From Alteromonas sp. M12 (lineage in GTDB: Bacteria > Pseudomonadota > Gammaproteobacteria > Enterobacterales > Alteromonadaceae): a stretch of 64,000 bases of DNA. The position numbers and the translations under genes are program-made. Under the pieces are notes generated by a model. It did no database searches. It was not told the origin of the DNA and was given only the letters and a program-made list of their open reading frames with translations. The stretch lies in contig NZ_CP144164.1 in the NCBI RefSeq assembly GCF_037478005.1, positions 2,666,001 to 2,730,000 of the forward strand. The letters are read 5' to 3'. This document shows, piece after piece, positions 33,645 to 44,190 of this stretch; positions within the stretch are counted from its first letter, which is position 1; each line of letters opens with the position of its first letter.

Positions 33645-34640
33645 TTATACGCCTTTATTTAACAATGCTTTTTTCTCATCGTCACTTAAAAAAGCAGCTT
33701 TAACCCCATTCAGTTGGATGGTTTTTAATTGCTGCTCTGATATCCCTAAAACTTCATGCGCAATCTGGTATTCATGGGCAATATCAATATTTGAAACGGC
33801 AGGATCATCAGTGTTTAAAGTGACTAAAACATTGTGCTTTAAAAATGTCGCCATCGGATGTTTTTTTAAATTTTTTACAGTAGCGGTTTGATAGTTCGAT
33901 GTTGGGCAAGACTCAATCGCAATTTTATTATCTGCCATATACGCCAACAGCTTTTCATCTTGCACAGCAGTAACACCATGACCAATCCGAGAAGCGCCTA
34001 GCTTGTATATCGCATTCCAAATACTTTGTGGACCATCTGCTTCTCCGGCGTGGACGGTAATGTGCCAGTCTGCATCTCTGGCCTTTACAAAATGATCCAT
34101 AAATAATTCAGCAGGATAACCCAATTCATCGCCAGCTAAATCTAGTGCAACTAGGTCGTCTTGGTAAGCCAATAAAGCATCAAGTTCTTGCATACAAGTT
34201 TGTGCACCAAAGGTGCGACTCAATATGCCAATTAAATTGGCTTTCACAGCAAAGTCTTTTTCGCCGGCTCTGACCCCATCAATAACAGCGGCAATCAGCT
34301 CAACCATATTCAAATCGTGAGATTTAGCCATGTAGTAAGGAGAAAAGCGCAATTCAACGTAATCTAAGCGACTATTCTTAGCATCTCGCATATTCTCATA
34401 TGCCACTTTATAACAAGCATCATAGTCAGCCAAAACTGACACACCCACATCAAGTTTTGCCAGAAAAGCCAACAGATCACTGGTTTTATCATTAATCTGG
34501 GTTAACTGTTCCACTTCTTGCAACGTGTTAGCAGGTAATTGAATATGATGTTTTTGGGCAAGTTCCCATATTGTATGGGGTTGAATATTACCATCTAAAT
34601 GCCGATGCAAATCAACTAATGGCAAAGCATAATCTATCAT
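33645..34640 (-). CDS. add: Adenosine deaminase
   Basis: Converts (deoxy)adenosine to (deoxy)inosine in purine salvage. 331 residues from the ATG at 34640, seven bases after AAGGT. Zinc ligands are visible: 'LVDLHRHLDGN' (HxH), 'ITVHAGEADG' (His plus the neighbouring Glu region), 'RIGHGVTA', and 'LNTDDPAVSN' with the catalytic Asp pair. 'ELRFSPYYMA' is typical of bacterial Add. Cytosolic. Downstream of a LuxR-type regulator on the same strand, but separated by 45 bases and not obviously related. Confidence 0.95.
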   Translation of the reverse strand: MIDYALPLVDLHRHLDGNIQPHTIWELAQKHHIQLPANTLQEVEQLTQINDKTSDLLAFLAKLDVGVSVLADYDACYKVAYENMRDAKNSRLDYVELRFSPYYMAKSHDLNMVELIAAVIDGVRAGEKDFAVKANLIGILSRTFGAQTCMQELDALLAYQDDLVALDLAGDELGYPAELFMDHFVKARDADWHITVHAGEADGPQSIWNAIYKLGASRIGHGVTAVQDEKLLAYMADNKIAIESCPTSNYQTATVKNLKKHPMATFLKHNVLVTLNTDDPAVSNIDIAHEYQIAHEVLGISEQQLKTIQLNGVKAAFLSDDEKKALLNKGV

Positions 34641-34685
34641 CAAAAAGACCTTGAAAAATTAGTTAAATTTGAGTTTTCGGAATAT

Positions 34686-35324
34686 CTAAATATTAGACTG
34701 CAACTTTTCAACTAACAATACAGCTTGCGTTCTGGTGTTAACTTTCAACTTCTTAAATATGGCACTAGTGTGCGCTTTAACAGTTGCTTCAGTCACATCC
34801 ATATCATAAGCGATTTGTTTGTTAAGCAAGCCTTCTTGCAAATAATTCAGCACCTGAAACTGCTTTGGGGTTAACTCGGCAACCATCAATGCAATCTCTT
34901 GCTGCTCACCAGATATGCTATCGATACTACTTTTCAAATCTTCAGGTACCCAAGTACCACCTTCAAGAACGGTATCTATTGCCTCTGCAATGGATGCAAC
35001 AGCAGCTGATTTTGAAACAAAGCCCTTTGCGCCGTAACCAAGGGCCTGAGAGATTATCTTGGGATGATCGCTAGCAGAAATAACAATCACAGGGATGTCA
35101 GGGAAATCTCCACAAACACGAATTACCCCATAAAATTTTTCACAGCCTGGCATGCTTAAATCAAGCAGTATGATATCAATATCCGAACAAGCTTGGATTG
35201 ACTCTAACGTTGTTTCAAGCCCATCTGATTCAACGAATTGCACTTCCTCATATAAAGGAGTCAAAGCACCTTTTAATGCTTCTCTGAATAACGGATGGTC
35301 ATCCGCTATTAGAAATTTTGGCAT
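34686..35324 (-). CDS. NarL/FixJ-type response regulator (LuxR HTH)
   Basis: 212 residues. Receiver domain 1-120 with acidic pocket 'IADDHPLF', phosphorylation Asp in 'IDIILLDLSMPG' (about residue 56), Ser in 'VISASDHP' and Lys in 'GFVSKSA'. C-terminal LuxR HTH 'LTPKQFQVLNYLQEGLLNKQIAYD' then 'TEATVKAHTSAIFKKL'. A DNA-binding two-component regulator; no histidine kinase is in the window, so the signal is unknown. It is divergent from cmoA. Confidence 0.88.
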   Translation of the reverse strand: MPKFLIADDHPLFREALKGALTPLYEEVQFVESDGLETTLESIQACSDIDIILLDLSMPGCEKFYGVIRVCGDFPDIPVIVISASDHPKIISQALGYGAKGFVSKSAAVASIAEAIDTVLEGGTWVPEDLKSSIDSISGEQQEIALMVAELTPKQFQVLNYLQEGLLNKQIAYDMDVTEATVKAHTSAIFKKLKVNTRTQAVLLVEKLQSNI

Positions 35325-35517
35325 GAAACTTCCCTTGTATTTTTAATTATTAATATATCGTCAAAATTACGCTTAGACTTTAGTCTATATTTTGATAAGT
35401 TTAAACTAAGTTTTTACAGTTGTATTCAAATATTCAAAGTTTTAGCTCGATTTGCTTACACCGATCGCCACAGGTAGAATTGCCGAAAATTTTTTTAATC
35501 GTGTTTGTGAGTTATAA

Positions 35518-36249
<732 letters not shown>

Positions 36250-36251
36250 GT

Positions 36252-37223
36252 ATGGCTCATGACTGGTTTAAACAATTTTATGCGCTTATTGCACAGACTC
36301 AATTAAGTGATTGGCTAGAAGTATTGCCCGCGCAAATTTCGGCTTGGGAAAAGCAGCAGTTACATGGTGATTATGCCAAATGGCAAAAATTGCTAAGCAA
36401 ACTTCCGCAAACTAATGTGTCACAGACCGATTTGAAAGAAGCGGTTAGAATGGGTACTGCAGACGATATTGATGAATACACCAAACGCCAAATAACCGGT
36501 TTGTTAAAACAGTTTAAACCTTGGCGCAAAGGTCCATTTTATATTCATGATATTTTTATTGATACAGAATGGCGTTCAGACTGGAAGTGGGACCGTGTGC
36601 TGCCCCATATTGAACCCCTCGCAGGCAGGACAGTATTAGATATTGGTTGCGGCAGTGGATACCATATGTGGCGGATGCTTGGGGAAGATGCAAACTTTGT
36701 TGTAGGCATAGACCCAACGCAATTGTTTTTAATGCAATTTCAGGTCATTAAACATTTTAATCCTAACCCTAACATTCATTTGTTACCCATTGGCGTAGAA
36801 CAACTCCCTGATTTAAAAGCCTTCGATACGGTTTTCTCTATGGGTGTTTTATATCATAGACGTAGCCCCATTGATTTTTTACAACAACTGAAACAGCAAC
36901 TGCGACCTGGTGGACAATTGGTCCTAGAAACGCTGGTAGTTGAGGGGGATGAGCACAGCGTATTAATGGCCGGAGAACGTTATGCACAAATGCGTAATGT
37001 GTGGTTTTTGCCCAGTACAAAGGCGCTAACTGTGTGGTTGCAACGAGTTGGCTTTAAACATGTAAAAGTGGTTGATGTAGGACCTACAAGTTTAGATGAA
37101 CAACGCAAAACAGAGTGGATGGACAGTCAATCATTAGCTGATTTTCTCGACCCCAACGATCATACAAAAACGATTGAGGGCTACCCTGCACCCATTCGAG
37201 CAGTGCTCACGGCAACGGTTTAA
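36252..37223 (+). CDS. cmoB: tRNA U34 carboxymethyltransferase
   Basis: Transfers the carboxymethyl group of carboxy-SAM to 5-hydroxyuridine-34 of tRNA. 323 residues, as in E. coli. Visible: '[33 protein letters not shown]' split around the SAM motif '[11 protein letters not shown]' (about residue 128), '[16 protein letters not shown]', '[12 protein letters not shown]'. Second gene of cmoAB. A GCAATCAC/GTGATTGC hairpin at about 37318-37339 follows but lacks a T-run. Confidence 0.95.
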   Translation: MAHDWFKQFYALIAQTQLSDWLEVLPAQISAWEKQQLHGDYAKWQKLLSKLPQTNVSQTDLKEAVRMGTADDIDEYTKRQITGLLKQFKPWRKGPFYIHDIFIDTEWRSDWKWDRVLPHIEPLAGRTVLDIGCGSGYHMWRMLGEDANFVVGIDPTQLFLMQFQVIKHFNPNPNIHLLPIGVEQLPDLKAFDTVFSMGVLYHRRSPIDFLQQLKQQLRPGGQLVLETLVVEGDEHSVLMAGERYAQMRNVWFLPSTKALTVWLQRVGFKHVKVVDVGPTSLDEQRKTEWMDSQSLADFLDPNDHTKTIEGYPAPIRAVLTATV

Positions 37224-37346
37224 GCATGTAATTAGGGATAACTGCAGATACAAACGCTAGGCTTAACGCCACTGCAACACATGTTCTGCGCAAACATAGC
37301 GAGTGAATTCATTAAGCGCAATCACCTATTTGTGATTGCCAGCTTA

Positions 37347-37745
37347 TTAACCGTTTGCAGGGCGACTATCTTGCATCAGAACATCAAGTTTCTTTTGCGC
37401 CTGCTTTTGATTTGTTAAATCTTTAACTTCAATCATTTCACATTCATCCCTTATCATTTCTGAAATAAGACTGGGATAATGGCGACAATCTTCTGGTCTA
37501 TTTTGGTAAATGCTACAGCTATACTTTTTGCTGGAAAGCGGGTTTTGTTGAGGCTCGATTTCCAAGAATGGGCAGGTTTTCAATCTGTTTCCCGACTCAG
37601 GATCGAACCATATTTGATTATTCTTAACGTATTCAAATATCTCGGGGTTAAATATTTCCCACAAATCAATTTCTTCTTTACTCGCGCTAAGATCGCCACC
37701 GCCGTATTTAATACAGCACTTTCCGCATTGATTACAATCTTTCAT
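37347..37745 (-). CDS. YkgJ-family cysteine-cluster protein
   Basis: 132 residues. The N-terminal 'CNQCGKCC' plus later 'CPFLE' and 'CSIYQNRPEDCRHYP' form the CxxCxxCC...C...C...C pattern of YkgJ-type putative Fe-S or zinc cluster proteins. Soluble, cytosolic. Biochemical role unknown. Confidence 0.82.
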   Translation of the reverse strand: MKDCNQCGKCCIKYGGGDLSASKEEIDLWEIFNPEIFEYVKNNQIWFDPESGNRLKTCPFLEIEPQQNPLSSKKYSCSIYQNRPEDCRHYPSLISEMIRDECEMIEVKDLTNQKQAQKKLDVLMQDSRPANG

Positions 37746-37820
37746 TATTTACTAATTTATAATCGATATAGCGCGCTAGTCTAACAAAAATATAGATTAC
37801 GCGCGGCGTAAAACTTGTGC

Positions 37821-38171
37821 TTAACTTTTTTCTGCTGCAACCACTGATATTTCGACCAACAGCGCTTCTCTTGCCATTTTTGCAGCAACACAGGCACGAG
37901 CCGGTGCGTGGCCTTCTGGAACCCATGCATCCCATACGGCATTCATCGCAGAAAAGTAACTCATATCTTTGACATAAATGGTTGCTGACAATATGTGATT
38001 TTTATCGCTTCCTGCTTTATGTAAAAGCTCGTCGACTTTTTCCAACATAGTAGTTGTTTGTTCAGTAATATCTTTTTCAGCGTCTTTGCAGACTTGCCCA
38101 CATAAGTAAATGGTGCCGTTATGTTTAACAATGCGGCTCATCCGCGGGGTGCTTTCGATTCTTTCTATCAT
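37821..38171 (-). CDS. RidA/YjgF-family protein, cytosolic
   Basis: 116 residues from the ATG at 38171 ('[20 protein letters not shown]'); the longer frame to 38216 adds residues without family match. RidA-type trimeric proteins hydrolyse reactive enamine/imine intermediates released by PLP enzymes. The key Arg is present in 'APARACV' (about residue 91); 'IYLCGQV' marks the first core strand. It belongs to the YoaB/YjgH-like branch rather than canonical RidA. Second of two RidA-family genes downstream of a hydrolase and TonB receptor. Confidence 0.85.
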   Translation of the reverse strand: MIERIESTPRMSRIVKHNGTIYLCGQVCKDAEKDITEQTTTMLEKVDELLHKAGSDKNHILSATIYVKDMSYFSAMNAVWDAWVPEGHAPARACVAAKMAREALLVEISVVAAEKS

Positions 38172-38266
38172 AGTGTATGTTTGTTTGGCAGGTTTGAATG
38201 CGGGCGAGAATAACACAACGACTGGCTAAACTTAAATTTCAAATAACCAGCCGCCGGCTCCGATTT

Positions 38267-38743
38267 TTATGCGTCTGCGGCCAAAGCCATACATTCAATT
38301 TCAACCCTACCGCCTAAACCAAGACCGCTACCAGCAACGGCACTGCGAGCAGGTAGAGACTCTTTGAAATACTCAATATAGACTTTGTTGACATCCCCCC
38401 ATTCGTTAATATCAGCTAAGAACAAGGTGCATTTGATCACTTTGTCCATGCCTGAACCAAATCTCTCTAAGGTTGCCTTAATATTTTGCAGAGCTTGATG
38501 TGTTTCGGCTACCACGCCCCCTTCCACTAGTTTAAGTTGGCCGGGGATCACACCTAACTCGCCTGATAAATATAAGATCCCATTCGCTTCTACTGCTTGG
38601 GAAAAGGGCAAATTTAACTGTTTAAATTGCTCAGAACTAAGACGTTTTATGCTGTTGCTAGATTGTGGATTGGCGTGACTGCTAATTGGAAACAACAATA
38701 GCAAACTACATAAAACAAAGATTACAGTCGAAAACGATTTCAT
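38267..38743 (-). CDS. RidA-family protein with signal peptide
   Basis: 158 residues. Unlike canonical RidA it has an N-terminal signal peptide ('TVIFVLCSLLLLFPISSHA'), so it should act in the periplasm. The domain (residues 30-158) has 'LPFSQAVEANGILYLSGELG', and the substrate Arg and Glu of active RidA are present in 'LPARSAV' and 'VEIECMALA'. GGAG precedes the ATG. It lies 21 bases after an exported hydrolase gene and probably shares its transcript. Confidence 0.87.
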   Translation of the reverse strand: MKSFSTVIFVLCSLLLLFPISSHANPQSSNSIKRLSSEQFKQLNLPFSQAVEANGILYLSGELGVIPGQLKLVEGGVVAETHQALQNIKATLERFGSGMDKVIKCTLFLADINEWGDVNKVYIEYFKESLPARSAVAGSGLGLGGRVEIECMALAADA

Positions 38744-38764
38744 AGCAACTCCATTGTGCTGAGA

Positions 38765-39838
38765 TTAATTTAATAAATAGGCTGAGGTATATTGGGAAAG
38801 TAGCAAATTAGATAATCCATGGGTTTGTTTATCTTGTCCCATGATATATCCCTCAGACATACAAGACTGTTTCATTTGTCCTAATAAGCCGAGTCGGAAA
38901 AGATACTTTTCTTGGCGACTTAGTTCATCAGGCACAGTAATTGTTTTACCGTCTATTTGCCAATCACCGTTTTCCAACAAAACTTGATTACAGGGTGCTG
39001 GATTTAAGGTGGCGATGAATTGTCTTGGTGTAGCCATTTCCCAGCCATGTCCAGCACTTGGAAAGATAGTACTGCCAATTGCGGAACCTGCGTCTCTTAA
39101 ACGATTCTCAAGACGTGCACAGGCCTCCAAGTCATTTGATTTGTCTTCTGCCCCACGTAAGCTAAATAATGGCGCCCCCGTAGTTTTAGCGGTTTGTAAA
39201 TCAAAATGACATGGGCCGTAATAATCTAGATGTAAGGCGAAAGGCAAAACCTTCGCGGCCATATTTTGATGAATTCGACTGTCCAAAGCGGCACGGGTCG
39301 CCATTCCGCCATAGGAAAAGCCCATTAAGCCAATTTTTTCGGGATTAATTGCCGGATGTTGGTTTAGAAATTTTAGCGCACCGTATGCGTCAGCAGTTTC
39401 ATCTGCATCGCTGACAATGGCCACTCGCAGCCCATAGGGCGTTTCGTCAGTTACGCCCCGAGCTCCATAGGAATTAACCACTAAACCAGCAATACCGTGA
39501 TCAGCCATCCATTGACCATAGGCAATTTCACGGCTAGGCAGAATTCCCCCACTGCCGTGAATAATTACCATTGCAGGAACTGGATTGCTGGCACTTGCCC
39601 CTTCGGGCAAGAACAATTGCGCTTTTACGGTAGTTTCAGCGAGATTTTGTTCCGCTAAGACAAGCCATTTGTAATCTCCAGGGGTAACTGAAGAAAAGTA
39701 AACATCGCCATTGGTCTGCGCCGTTACTTCACTTACTGGCGGATAATCTGGAAAATCAGGCAACGCTGGTGGCTGCCTCTTTTCCTGAGATAAACTAGCA
39801 AATGTGACAAATGCTAAACACAACAAAAATACTCGCAT
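38765..39838 (-). CDS. Exported dienelactone-hydrolase-like alpha/beta hydrolase
   Basis: 357 residues with a signal peptide ('VFLLCLAFVTFASLSQ'). Alpha/beta hydrolase signatures: oxyanion 'VIIHGSGGI', nucleophile elbow 'MGFSYGGMA' (Gly-x-Ser-x-Gly, about residue 177), acid Asp in 'FSLRGAEDKSNDLE' and His in 'PSAGHGWEM'. The dienelactone-hydrolase/DLH subfamily is the best match. AAGGAG lies before the ATG. It follows the TonB receptor by ten bases. Its substrate is presumably what the receptor imports, but is unknown. Confidence 0.87.
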   Translation of the reverse strand: MRVFLLCLAFVTFASLSQEKRQPPALPDFPDYPPVSEVTAQTNGDVYFSSVTPGDYKWLVLAEQNLAETTVKAQLFLPEGASASNPVPAMVIIHGSGGILPSREIAYGQWMADHGIAGLVVNSYGARGVTDETPYGLRVAIVSDADETADAYGALKFLNQHPAINPEKIGLMGFSYGGMATRAALDSRIHQNMAAKVLPFALHLDYYGPCHFDLQTAKTTGAPLFSLRGAEDKSNDLEACARLENRLRDAGSAIGSTIFPSAGHGWEMATPRQFIATLNPAPCNQVLLENGDWQIDGKTITVPDELSRQEKYLFRLGLLGQMKQSCMSEGYIMGQDKQTHGLSNLLLSQYTSAYLLN

Positions 39839-39848
39839 TGTTTTCTCC

Positions 39849-42104
39849 TTAGAAGCTATAAACCACTTCTACACCGTAAGTGCGAGGCTCTTGATAATTT
39901 GAAGTAACCGTACCGAAAAAGTCTTTACGATTATCAGTCGGATCACGAACGTCAGCTAAGTTACGGCCCCAAAGGTACGCTTCCCAACCATTGTTAGTGC
40001 CGAGTAGACCTATGCGCGCGTTAACTAGAGTGATGCTGTTCACATGGCCAAAATCGACAACAGTGCCATCGGCCAACGTTGCAGTTTTGACATTATCAAC
40101 TGTGGTAAAAAATCCACTACTGTGAGTAACATCAAAGCGCAACGTTAAATCAGCGTTAAGTGAACTAATTTCAGTTATATACTGAGCACCAATCGAAAAA
40201 TTACTGTCTGGTGCATTGATTAGATCTTTTCCTTCGGCATTACCGCCACCAGTTAGGCCACCGGGAAAGCTATCAAATTCAGTGTCCAGTAATCCCATAC
40301 TTGCTTGAATTTCTAGGTTGCTAATAGGTCTATAAGTCATTTCAAGCTCTATACCTTGGGTATTCGCCTTGGCAGCATTACGGATTGAAATTGAGGATGC
40401 ACCATTACCCAAGTCTATAAATTGATTAACTTGATAGTTTTTAAATTCAGAACTAAATGCTGCGAAGTTTAAAATTAAGCTGTTACGGTAAAAGTTACCT
40501 TTTAAACCCAACTCTGCACTACCAACGGTTTCTTTATCAAATTGAATACCCGCTGCGAGGTCGGCATTGGTGATGAAGTCGAGATTATAACCGCCGCTTT
40601 TAAAACCAGTTGAATATTTAGCATAACCGTTTAGGTTTTTATTAAAAGCATGGTTAAAGCTCAGTGCATAAGATACATAGTTGTCGCTACGTGAGTCGAC
40701 CAGTTGACCGTCAGTACTACCAATACCAAAAATCCCTGAAGCAGAACCGTCTAGCAACCAATCAAGATCTTTTGTCTCATCCGTATAGCGCAATCCCAAA
40801 GCAAGCGAGCTGTCTTCGCTCAGGTCATAACCACCGTTAAAATAAGCTGCATAACTGTCAGTTGTCACAAAGCCGGTATTGGTTACGACTGAACCTGGTA
40901 CATTCCCAAACAAGAATGAATGGACACCATTGATTGCATCTCGTCGAGTATCTGCGTCTTGACGGTATAAATACAATCCAGCGACGTAATCAAGGCCGGA
41001 ATCATTTTGTGGAGAGATGAATTGAAATTCTTGAGACCACTGCTCATATTGATCAGAATATTCAATCACCAATAAATCAGCCGCTGCATAATCCGAATCA
41101 TTACGATAAAAAATATCGGTATCACGATATGCTGTAATTGATTTTATGTCGTAGCCATTGTCCATAGAATAAGACAAGTCTAATGATCCGCCGACTATAT
41201 CGCGCTTCTCAAAGGTATCTATAGTGGTGGCGACTTCATCTTTCTCAGGAGCAGCCAAATCCAGCATAGTGCTTAGGGTATCGGAAATCGCTTCCCCTAA
41301 AAATGATAGGCGTTCGGTGTTCAGTCCATCTACGCTAAAGTTAAGCTCTAACTTGTCAGATAGTTGTGAGCGAAACTGACCGCGATAAGCTAAGGCATCA
41401 CGCTCGTTTAAATCGTTGCCTGTCGTAAGGTTTTTGATATACCCATCACGATCCAACTTAGTAACCGAAAATTTAGCCGCACTGGTATCCGAAATGGGTA
41501 CGTTAATCTGGCCCTGAATTTCCCGAGCGCCCATGTTACCTATAGAAGCACTCAATTTTCCTTCGAGCTCGTCAGACGGCTTTTTGGATATTAAATTAAT
41601 TGCACCAGCTACCGTGTTTTTACCAAACAGGGTACCTTGTGGTCCGCGTAATACTTCTACTCGTTCTAAATCAAGTAACTCTTGGTTTAGAGCTGGAGAC
41701 TGACCAAGATATACGCCGTCCAAATAAACCCCTACTCGCGTGTCAAAACCGATATTTCGGCTGTTCGCCCCTACCCCACGAATCGTAATGGCCGAGGTAA
41801 AGTCAGTGGTGCGAGTAATGGATAAATTAGGAATGAAATCAGCAAGTTCAGTTAATTGGGTAATCCCAGTTTGCTCAATACTGGACGCACTGAAAGACGA
41901 AATTGCGATGGGGACTTCAGATAATTGTTGGGTTCTTTTTTGGGCGGTAACAACAACGACTTCATATTCTTCTTCATTGTCAGTATCCGCTTGCGGTGTT
42001 TGTTGAGCGATACTGTTGGAAGACAAAGCTAATGCGATACTGGTAATCAGGCCTTTTTGACAAATGGAAAATTTGCTGGGTAAATCAGTAACTAGACTTT
42101 TCAT
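39849..42104 (-). CDS. TonB-dependent outer-membrane receptor
   Basis: 751 residues. Signal peptide to about residue 34 ('SIAQQ'), TonB box 'YEVVVVTAQKR', plug domain ('VPIAISSFSASSIEQTG... ITIRGVGANSRN... GVYLDGVYLGQ... VEVLRGPQGTLFGKNTVAGAINLISKKP', abbreviated) and a 22-strand barrel ending '...YGVEVVYSF' with terminal aromatic Phe. This FecA/sphingomonad-type group imports siderophores, carbohydrates or aromatic compounds. AAGGAACC precedes the ATG. First gene of an apparent four-gene run with a hydrolase and two RidA-family proteins. Confidence 0.92.
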   Translation of the reverse strand: MKSLVTDLPSKFSICQKGLITSIALALSSNSIAQQTPQADTDNEEEYEVVVVTAQKRTQQLSEVPIAISSFSASSIEQTGITQLTELADFIPNLSITRTTDFTSAITIRGVGANSRNIGFDTRVGVYLDGVYLGQSPALNQELLDLERVEVLRGPQGTLFGKNTVAGAINLISKKPSDELEGKLSASIGNMGAREIQGQINVPISDTSAAKFSVTKLDRDGYIKNLTTGNDLNERDALAYRGQFRSQLSDKLELNFSVDGLNTERLSFLGEAISDTLSTMLDLAAPEKDEVATTIDTFEKRDIVGGSLDLSYSMDNGYDIKSITAYRDTDIFYRNDSDYAAADLLVIEYSDQYEQWSQEFQFISPQNDSGLDYVAGLYLYRQDADTRRDAINGVHSFLFGNVPGSVVTNTGFVTTDSYAAYFNGGYDLSEDSSLALGLRYTDETKDLDWLLDGSASGIFGIGSTDGQLVDSRSDNYVSYALSFNHAFNKNLNGYAKYSTGFKSGGYNLDFITNADLAAGIQFDKETVGSAELGLKGNFYRNSLILNFAAFSSEFKNYQVNQFIDLGNGASSISIRNAAKANTQGIELEMTYRPISNLEIQASMGLLDTEFDSFPGGLTGGGNAEGKDLINAPDSNFSIGAQYITEISSLNADLTLRFDVTHSSGFFTTVDNVKTATLADGTVVDFGHVNSITLVNARIGLLGTNNGWEAYLWGRNLADVRDPTDNRKDFFGTVTSNYQEPRTYGVEVVYSF

Positions 42105-42373
42105 TAGAGGTTCCTTTTACTCTTTTTTATAAAACAAATCATTTAATTAGATTAACTATTTTGTTCAGTTGTACCATGTTGATAGTATTTTCTTAACTTG
42201 GCAAGCTAAGTTGTTAATGAAATTAGAAAATTTGTTAATTTACACATGATTTGTTGCGGATAAAACGCGCCTATAAACGGCAATATAAATAGCCAATGAG
42301 GCTACAATTAACTCCAAATTAGCGGTTATTTAGGTCTAGGAAGAGTTTATGGGATAGTGAAAGTCGAAGCCTA

Positions 42374-42850
42374 TCACTTGCTCCATTTTTGTACAGCAAG
42401 ATCATCAGATTGTCTTTTTTCAATCCAATACTCAGCATCGTCCCTAAGTTCCTTTTTCCAAAAGGGCGCTTGGGTTTTTAAAAAATCCATTAAAAACTGG
42501 CAAGCCTCAAACGCCTCTTTTCTATGTTTAGCACTCACTCCGACAAACACAATCTGTTGATTGACATCTAACTGCCCAATTCGATGAATGATAGTGATTG
42601 CGCCTAATGACCACTTTTGGGTCGCTTGTAGAGCCAAATCTTCGAGTACTTTCTCCGTCATTCCGGGATAATGTTCGAGGAATAATCCCTTAACATTTGC
42701 ACCTAAATTCATATCCCGAACTAAACCAGTGAAGGTAGCAATGGCACCATATTGAGTACCATGATTTTTCAGTCGTTGATATTCTTCAGCATGCTCAAAA
42801 TCTTGCGGCTGTACGAGAATGTTAATTAACTGGCTTGCTTTAAACATCAT
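42374..42850 (-). CDS. moaE: Molybdopterin synthase catalytic subunit
   Basis: With MoaD converts cPMP to molybdopterin. 158 residues. Visible: 'GAIATFTGLVRDMNLG', 'LEHYPGMTEKVLEDLA', 'ITIIHRIGQLDVNQQIVFVGVSAKHRKEAFEAC' (abbreviated) and catalytic Lys region 'APFWKKEL'. The ATG at 42850 overlaps the moaD stop (TAATG). Last gene of the moa operon. Confidence 0.95.
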   Translation of the reverse strand: MMFKASQLINILVQPQDFEHAEEYQRLKNHGTQYGAIATFTGLVRDMNLGANVKGLFLEHYPGMTEKVLEDLALQATQKWSLGAITIIHRIGQLDVNQQIVFVGVSAKHRKEAFEACQFLMDFLKTQAPFWKKELRDDAEYWIEKRQSDDLAVQKWSK

Positions 42851-43092
42851 TAGCCTCCAGTGACCGGAGGGAAAAACGCCACTTCGTCATCTGCTTGTAA
42901 AACAGTATCAAAGTCACTTATGGTCTGGTTAACCGCAACCAAAATATTACCGCTTGATAGATACTGTTGCCAAAGTTCGCCCTTAGAAGCCAAAACATCA
43001 CGCAAAGCATGCACAGTATCGGGGGTTTCGCTTAACAATAATTCTGCAACACCCAGTTGTTCTCTCAGTTGACCAAAAAACAGTATTTTCAT
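42850..43092 (-). CDS. moaD: Molybdopterin synthase sulfur carrier subunit
   Basis: 80 residues from the ATG at 43092 (AGAGGGT in front), beginning 'MKILFFGQLREQLG'. Ubiquitin-like fold ending with the essential Gly-Gly ('FFPPVTGG'), which is thiocarboxylated. The frame open to 43179 overlaps moaC and is not family sequence. Confidence 0.95.
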   Translation of the reverse strand: MKILFFGQLREQLGVAELLLSETPDTVHALRDVLASKGELWQQYLSSGNILVAVNQTISDFDTVLQADDEVAFFPPVTGG

Positions 43093-43102
43093 CAAACCCT
43101 CT

Positions 43103-43618
43103 TTAACACGATTGAGATTCGCTGCGGTGCCAATTGCCTGTCTTTCCACCACTTTTTTGCTCAACTTTAATATCGCCAATCAACATATGCGGATCAACCG
43201 CTTTGCACATATCAAAAAGCGTCAATGCAGCGACAGAAACAGCCGTCAGCGCTTCCATTTCAACGCCAGTTTGCCCCGCCAGTTTGCAGGTAGCCAAAAT
43301 ATTTACGCGATTTGTTGTTGTATCAACATTAAAATCCACTTGTACTTTAGATAGCATTAATGGGTGGCACAGCGGAATTAGATCAGCGCATTTTTTCGCG
43401 GCTTGTATACCTGCAATGCGAGCCACCGCAAAAACATCACCTTTAGCGTGTTGTCCATTTGCGATCATAGTTAATGTATCAGCCTGCATTTGCACAAATC
43501 CAGACGCTCTGGCCGTTCTTTGAGTGACGGCCTTGTCGGTTACATCCACCATATTTGCCCGACCTTTGTGATCGATATGGCTTAGGCTTTTTCCACTTTC
43601 TGTTGACTGATTACTCAC
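43103..43618 (-). CDS. moaC: Cyclic pyranopterin monophosphate synthase
   Basis: Forms cPMP from the MoaA product. About 171 residues from the GTG at 43618, preceded by AGGGGAT and lying one base after the moaB stop; a longer frame to 43645 overlaps moaB. Visible: '[17 protein letters not shown]', '[19 protein letters not shown]', '[17 protein letters not shown]', '[25 protein letters not shown]' and a C-terminal 'KSGGKTGNW' (active-site Lys region). Confidence 0.95.
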   Translation of the reverse strand: MSNQSTESGKSLSHIDHKGRANMVDVTDKAVTQRTARASGFVQMQADTLTMIANGQHAKGDVFAVARIAGIQAAKKCADLIPLCHPLMLSKVQVDFNVDTTTNRVNILATCKLAGQTGVEMEALTAVSVAALTLFDMCKAVDPHMLIGDIKVEQKSGGKTGNWHRSESQSC

Positions 43619-43619
43619 C

Positions 43620-44159
43620 TTATCCCCTACTTTCGCATTGCTCAATATTGAGGTTTTTTAGGTGAACCACAAAATTACAAGGTTTATGACGACTATCTAA
43701 TTGTTCCAGTAATATATCTTGCCAGCCGGTTTTACATGCACCAGTTGAACCTGGTAAACAAAATATAGCAGTGCCGTTTGCCATTCCTGCCAGCGCTCTG
43801 GATTGCACAGTAGAAGTACTAATTTGTTGATAAGAAATATGTCGAAATAGCTCGCCGAACCCTTCGATTTGCTTATCAAATAGTACTTCTAATGCTTCTG
43901 GAGTCATATCCCTTGGTGTAAAGCCTGTGCCGCCAGTGGTGATCACTACCTGAACATTTTCCGCTAAGATCCAATTAGAAACGATACTACGCAGTTGATA
44001 TTTATCATCTTTACAAATTCGCTTCTCCACCACTTGATGCCCAGCACTGCTTGCCGCCTCAACTAGGTAACGTCCCGATGTGTCAGTTTCCTCATCTCGG
44101 GTATCCGACACAGTTAACACAGCGATATTCAGTGCTATAAACTTATTGGTAGCAGGCAT
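43620..44159 (-). CDS. moaB: Molybdenum cofactor biosynthesis protein MoaB
   Basis: 179 residues, MogA/MoaB fold. Visible: '[19 protein letters not shown]', '[19 protein letters not shown]', '[25 protein letters not shown]'. In E. coli MoaB is dispensable while MogA adenylates molybdopterin; no mogA is in this window, so MoaB may do that job here (inference). GGAGG precedes the ATG. Confidence 0.93.
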   Translation of the reverse strand: MPATNKFIALNIAVLTVSDTRDEETDTSGRYLVEAASSAGHQVVEKRICKDDKYQLRSIVSNWILAENVQVVITTGGTGFTPRDMTPEALEVLFDKQIEGFGELFRHISYQQISTSTVQSRALAGMANGTAIFCLPGSTGACKTGWQDILLEQLDSRHKPCNFVVHLKNLNIEQCESRG

Positions 44160-44190
44160 TTGTCCTCCATAAAACTGTTCTAAACCCCAT

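Noticed and set aside
37318..37339. GCAATCAC/GTGATTGC hairpin after cmoB as a terminator
   Set aside because: Good stem but no T-run on either side; left unannotated.
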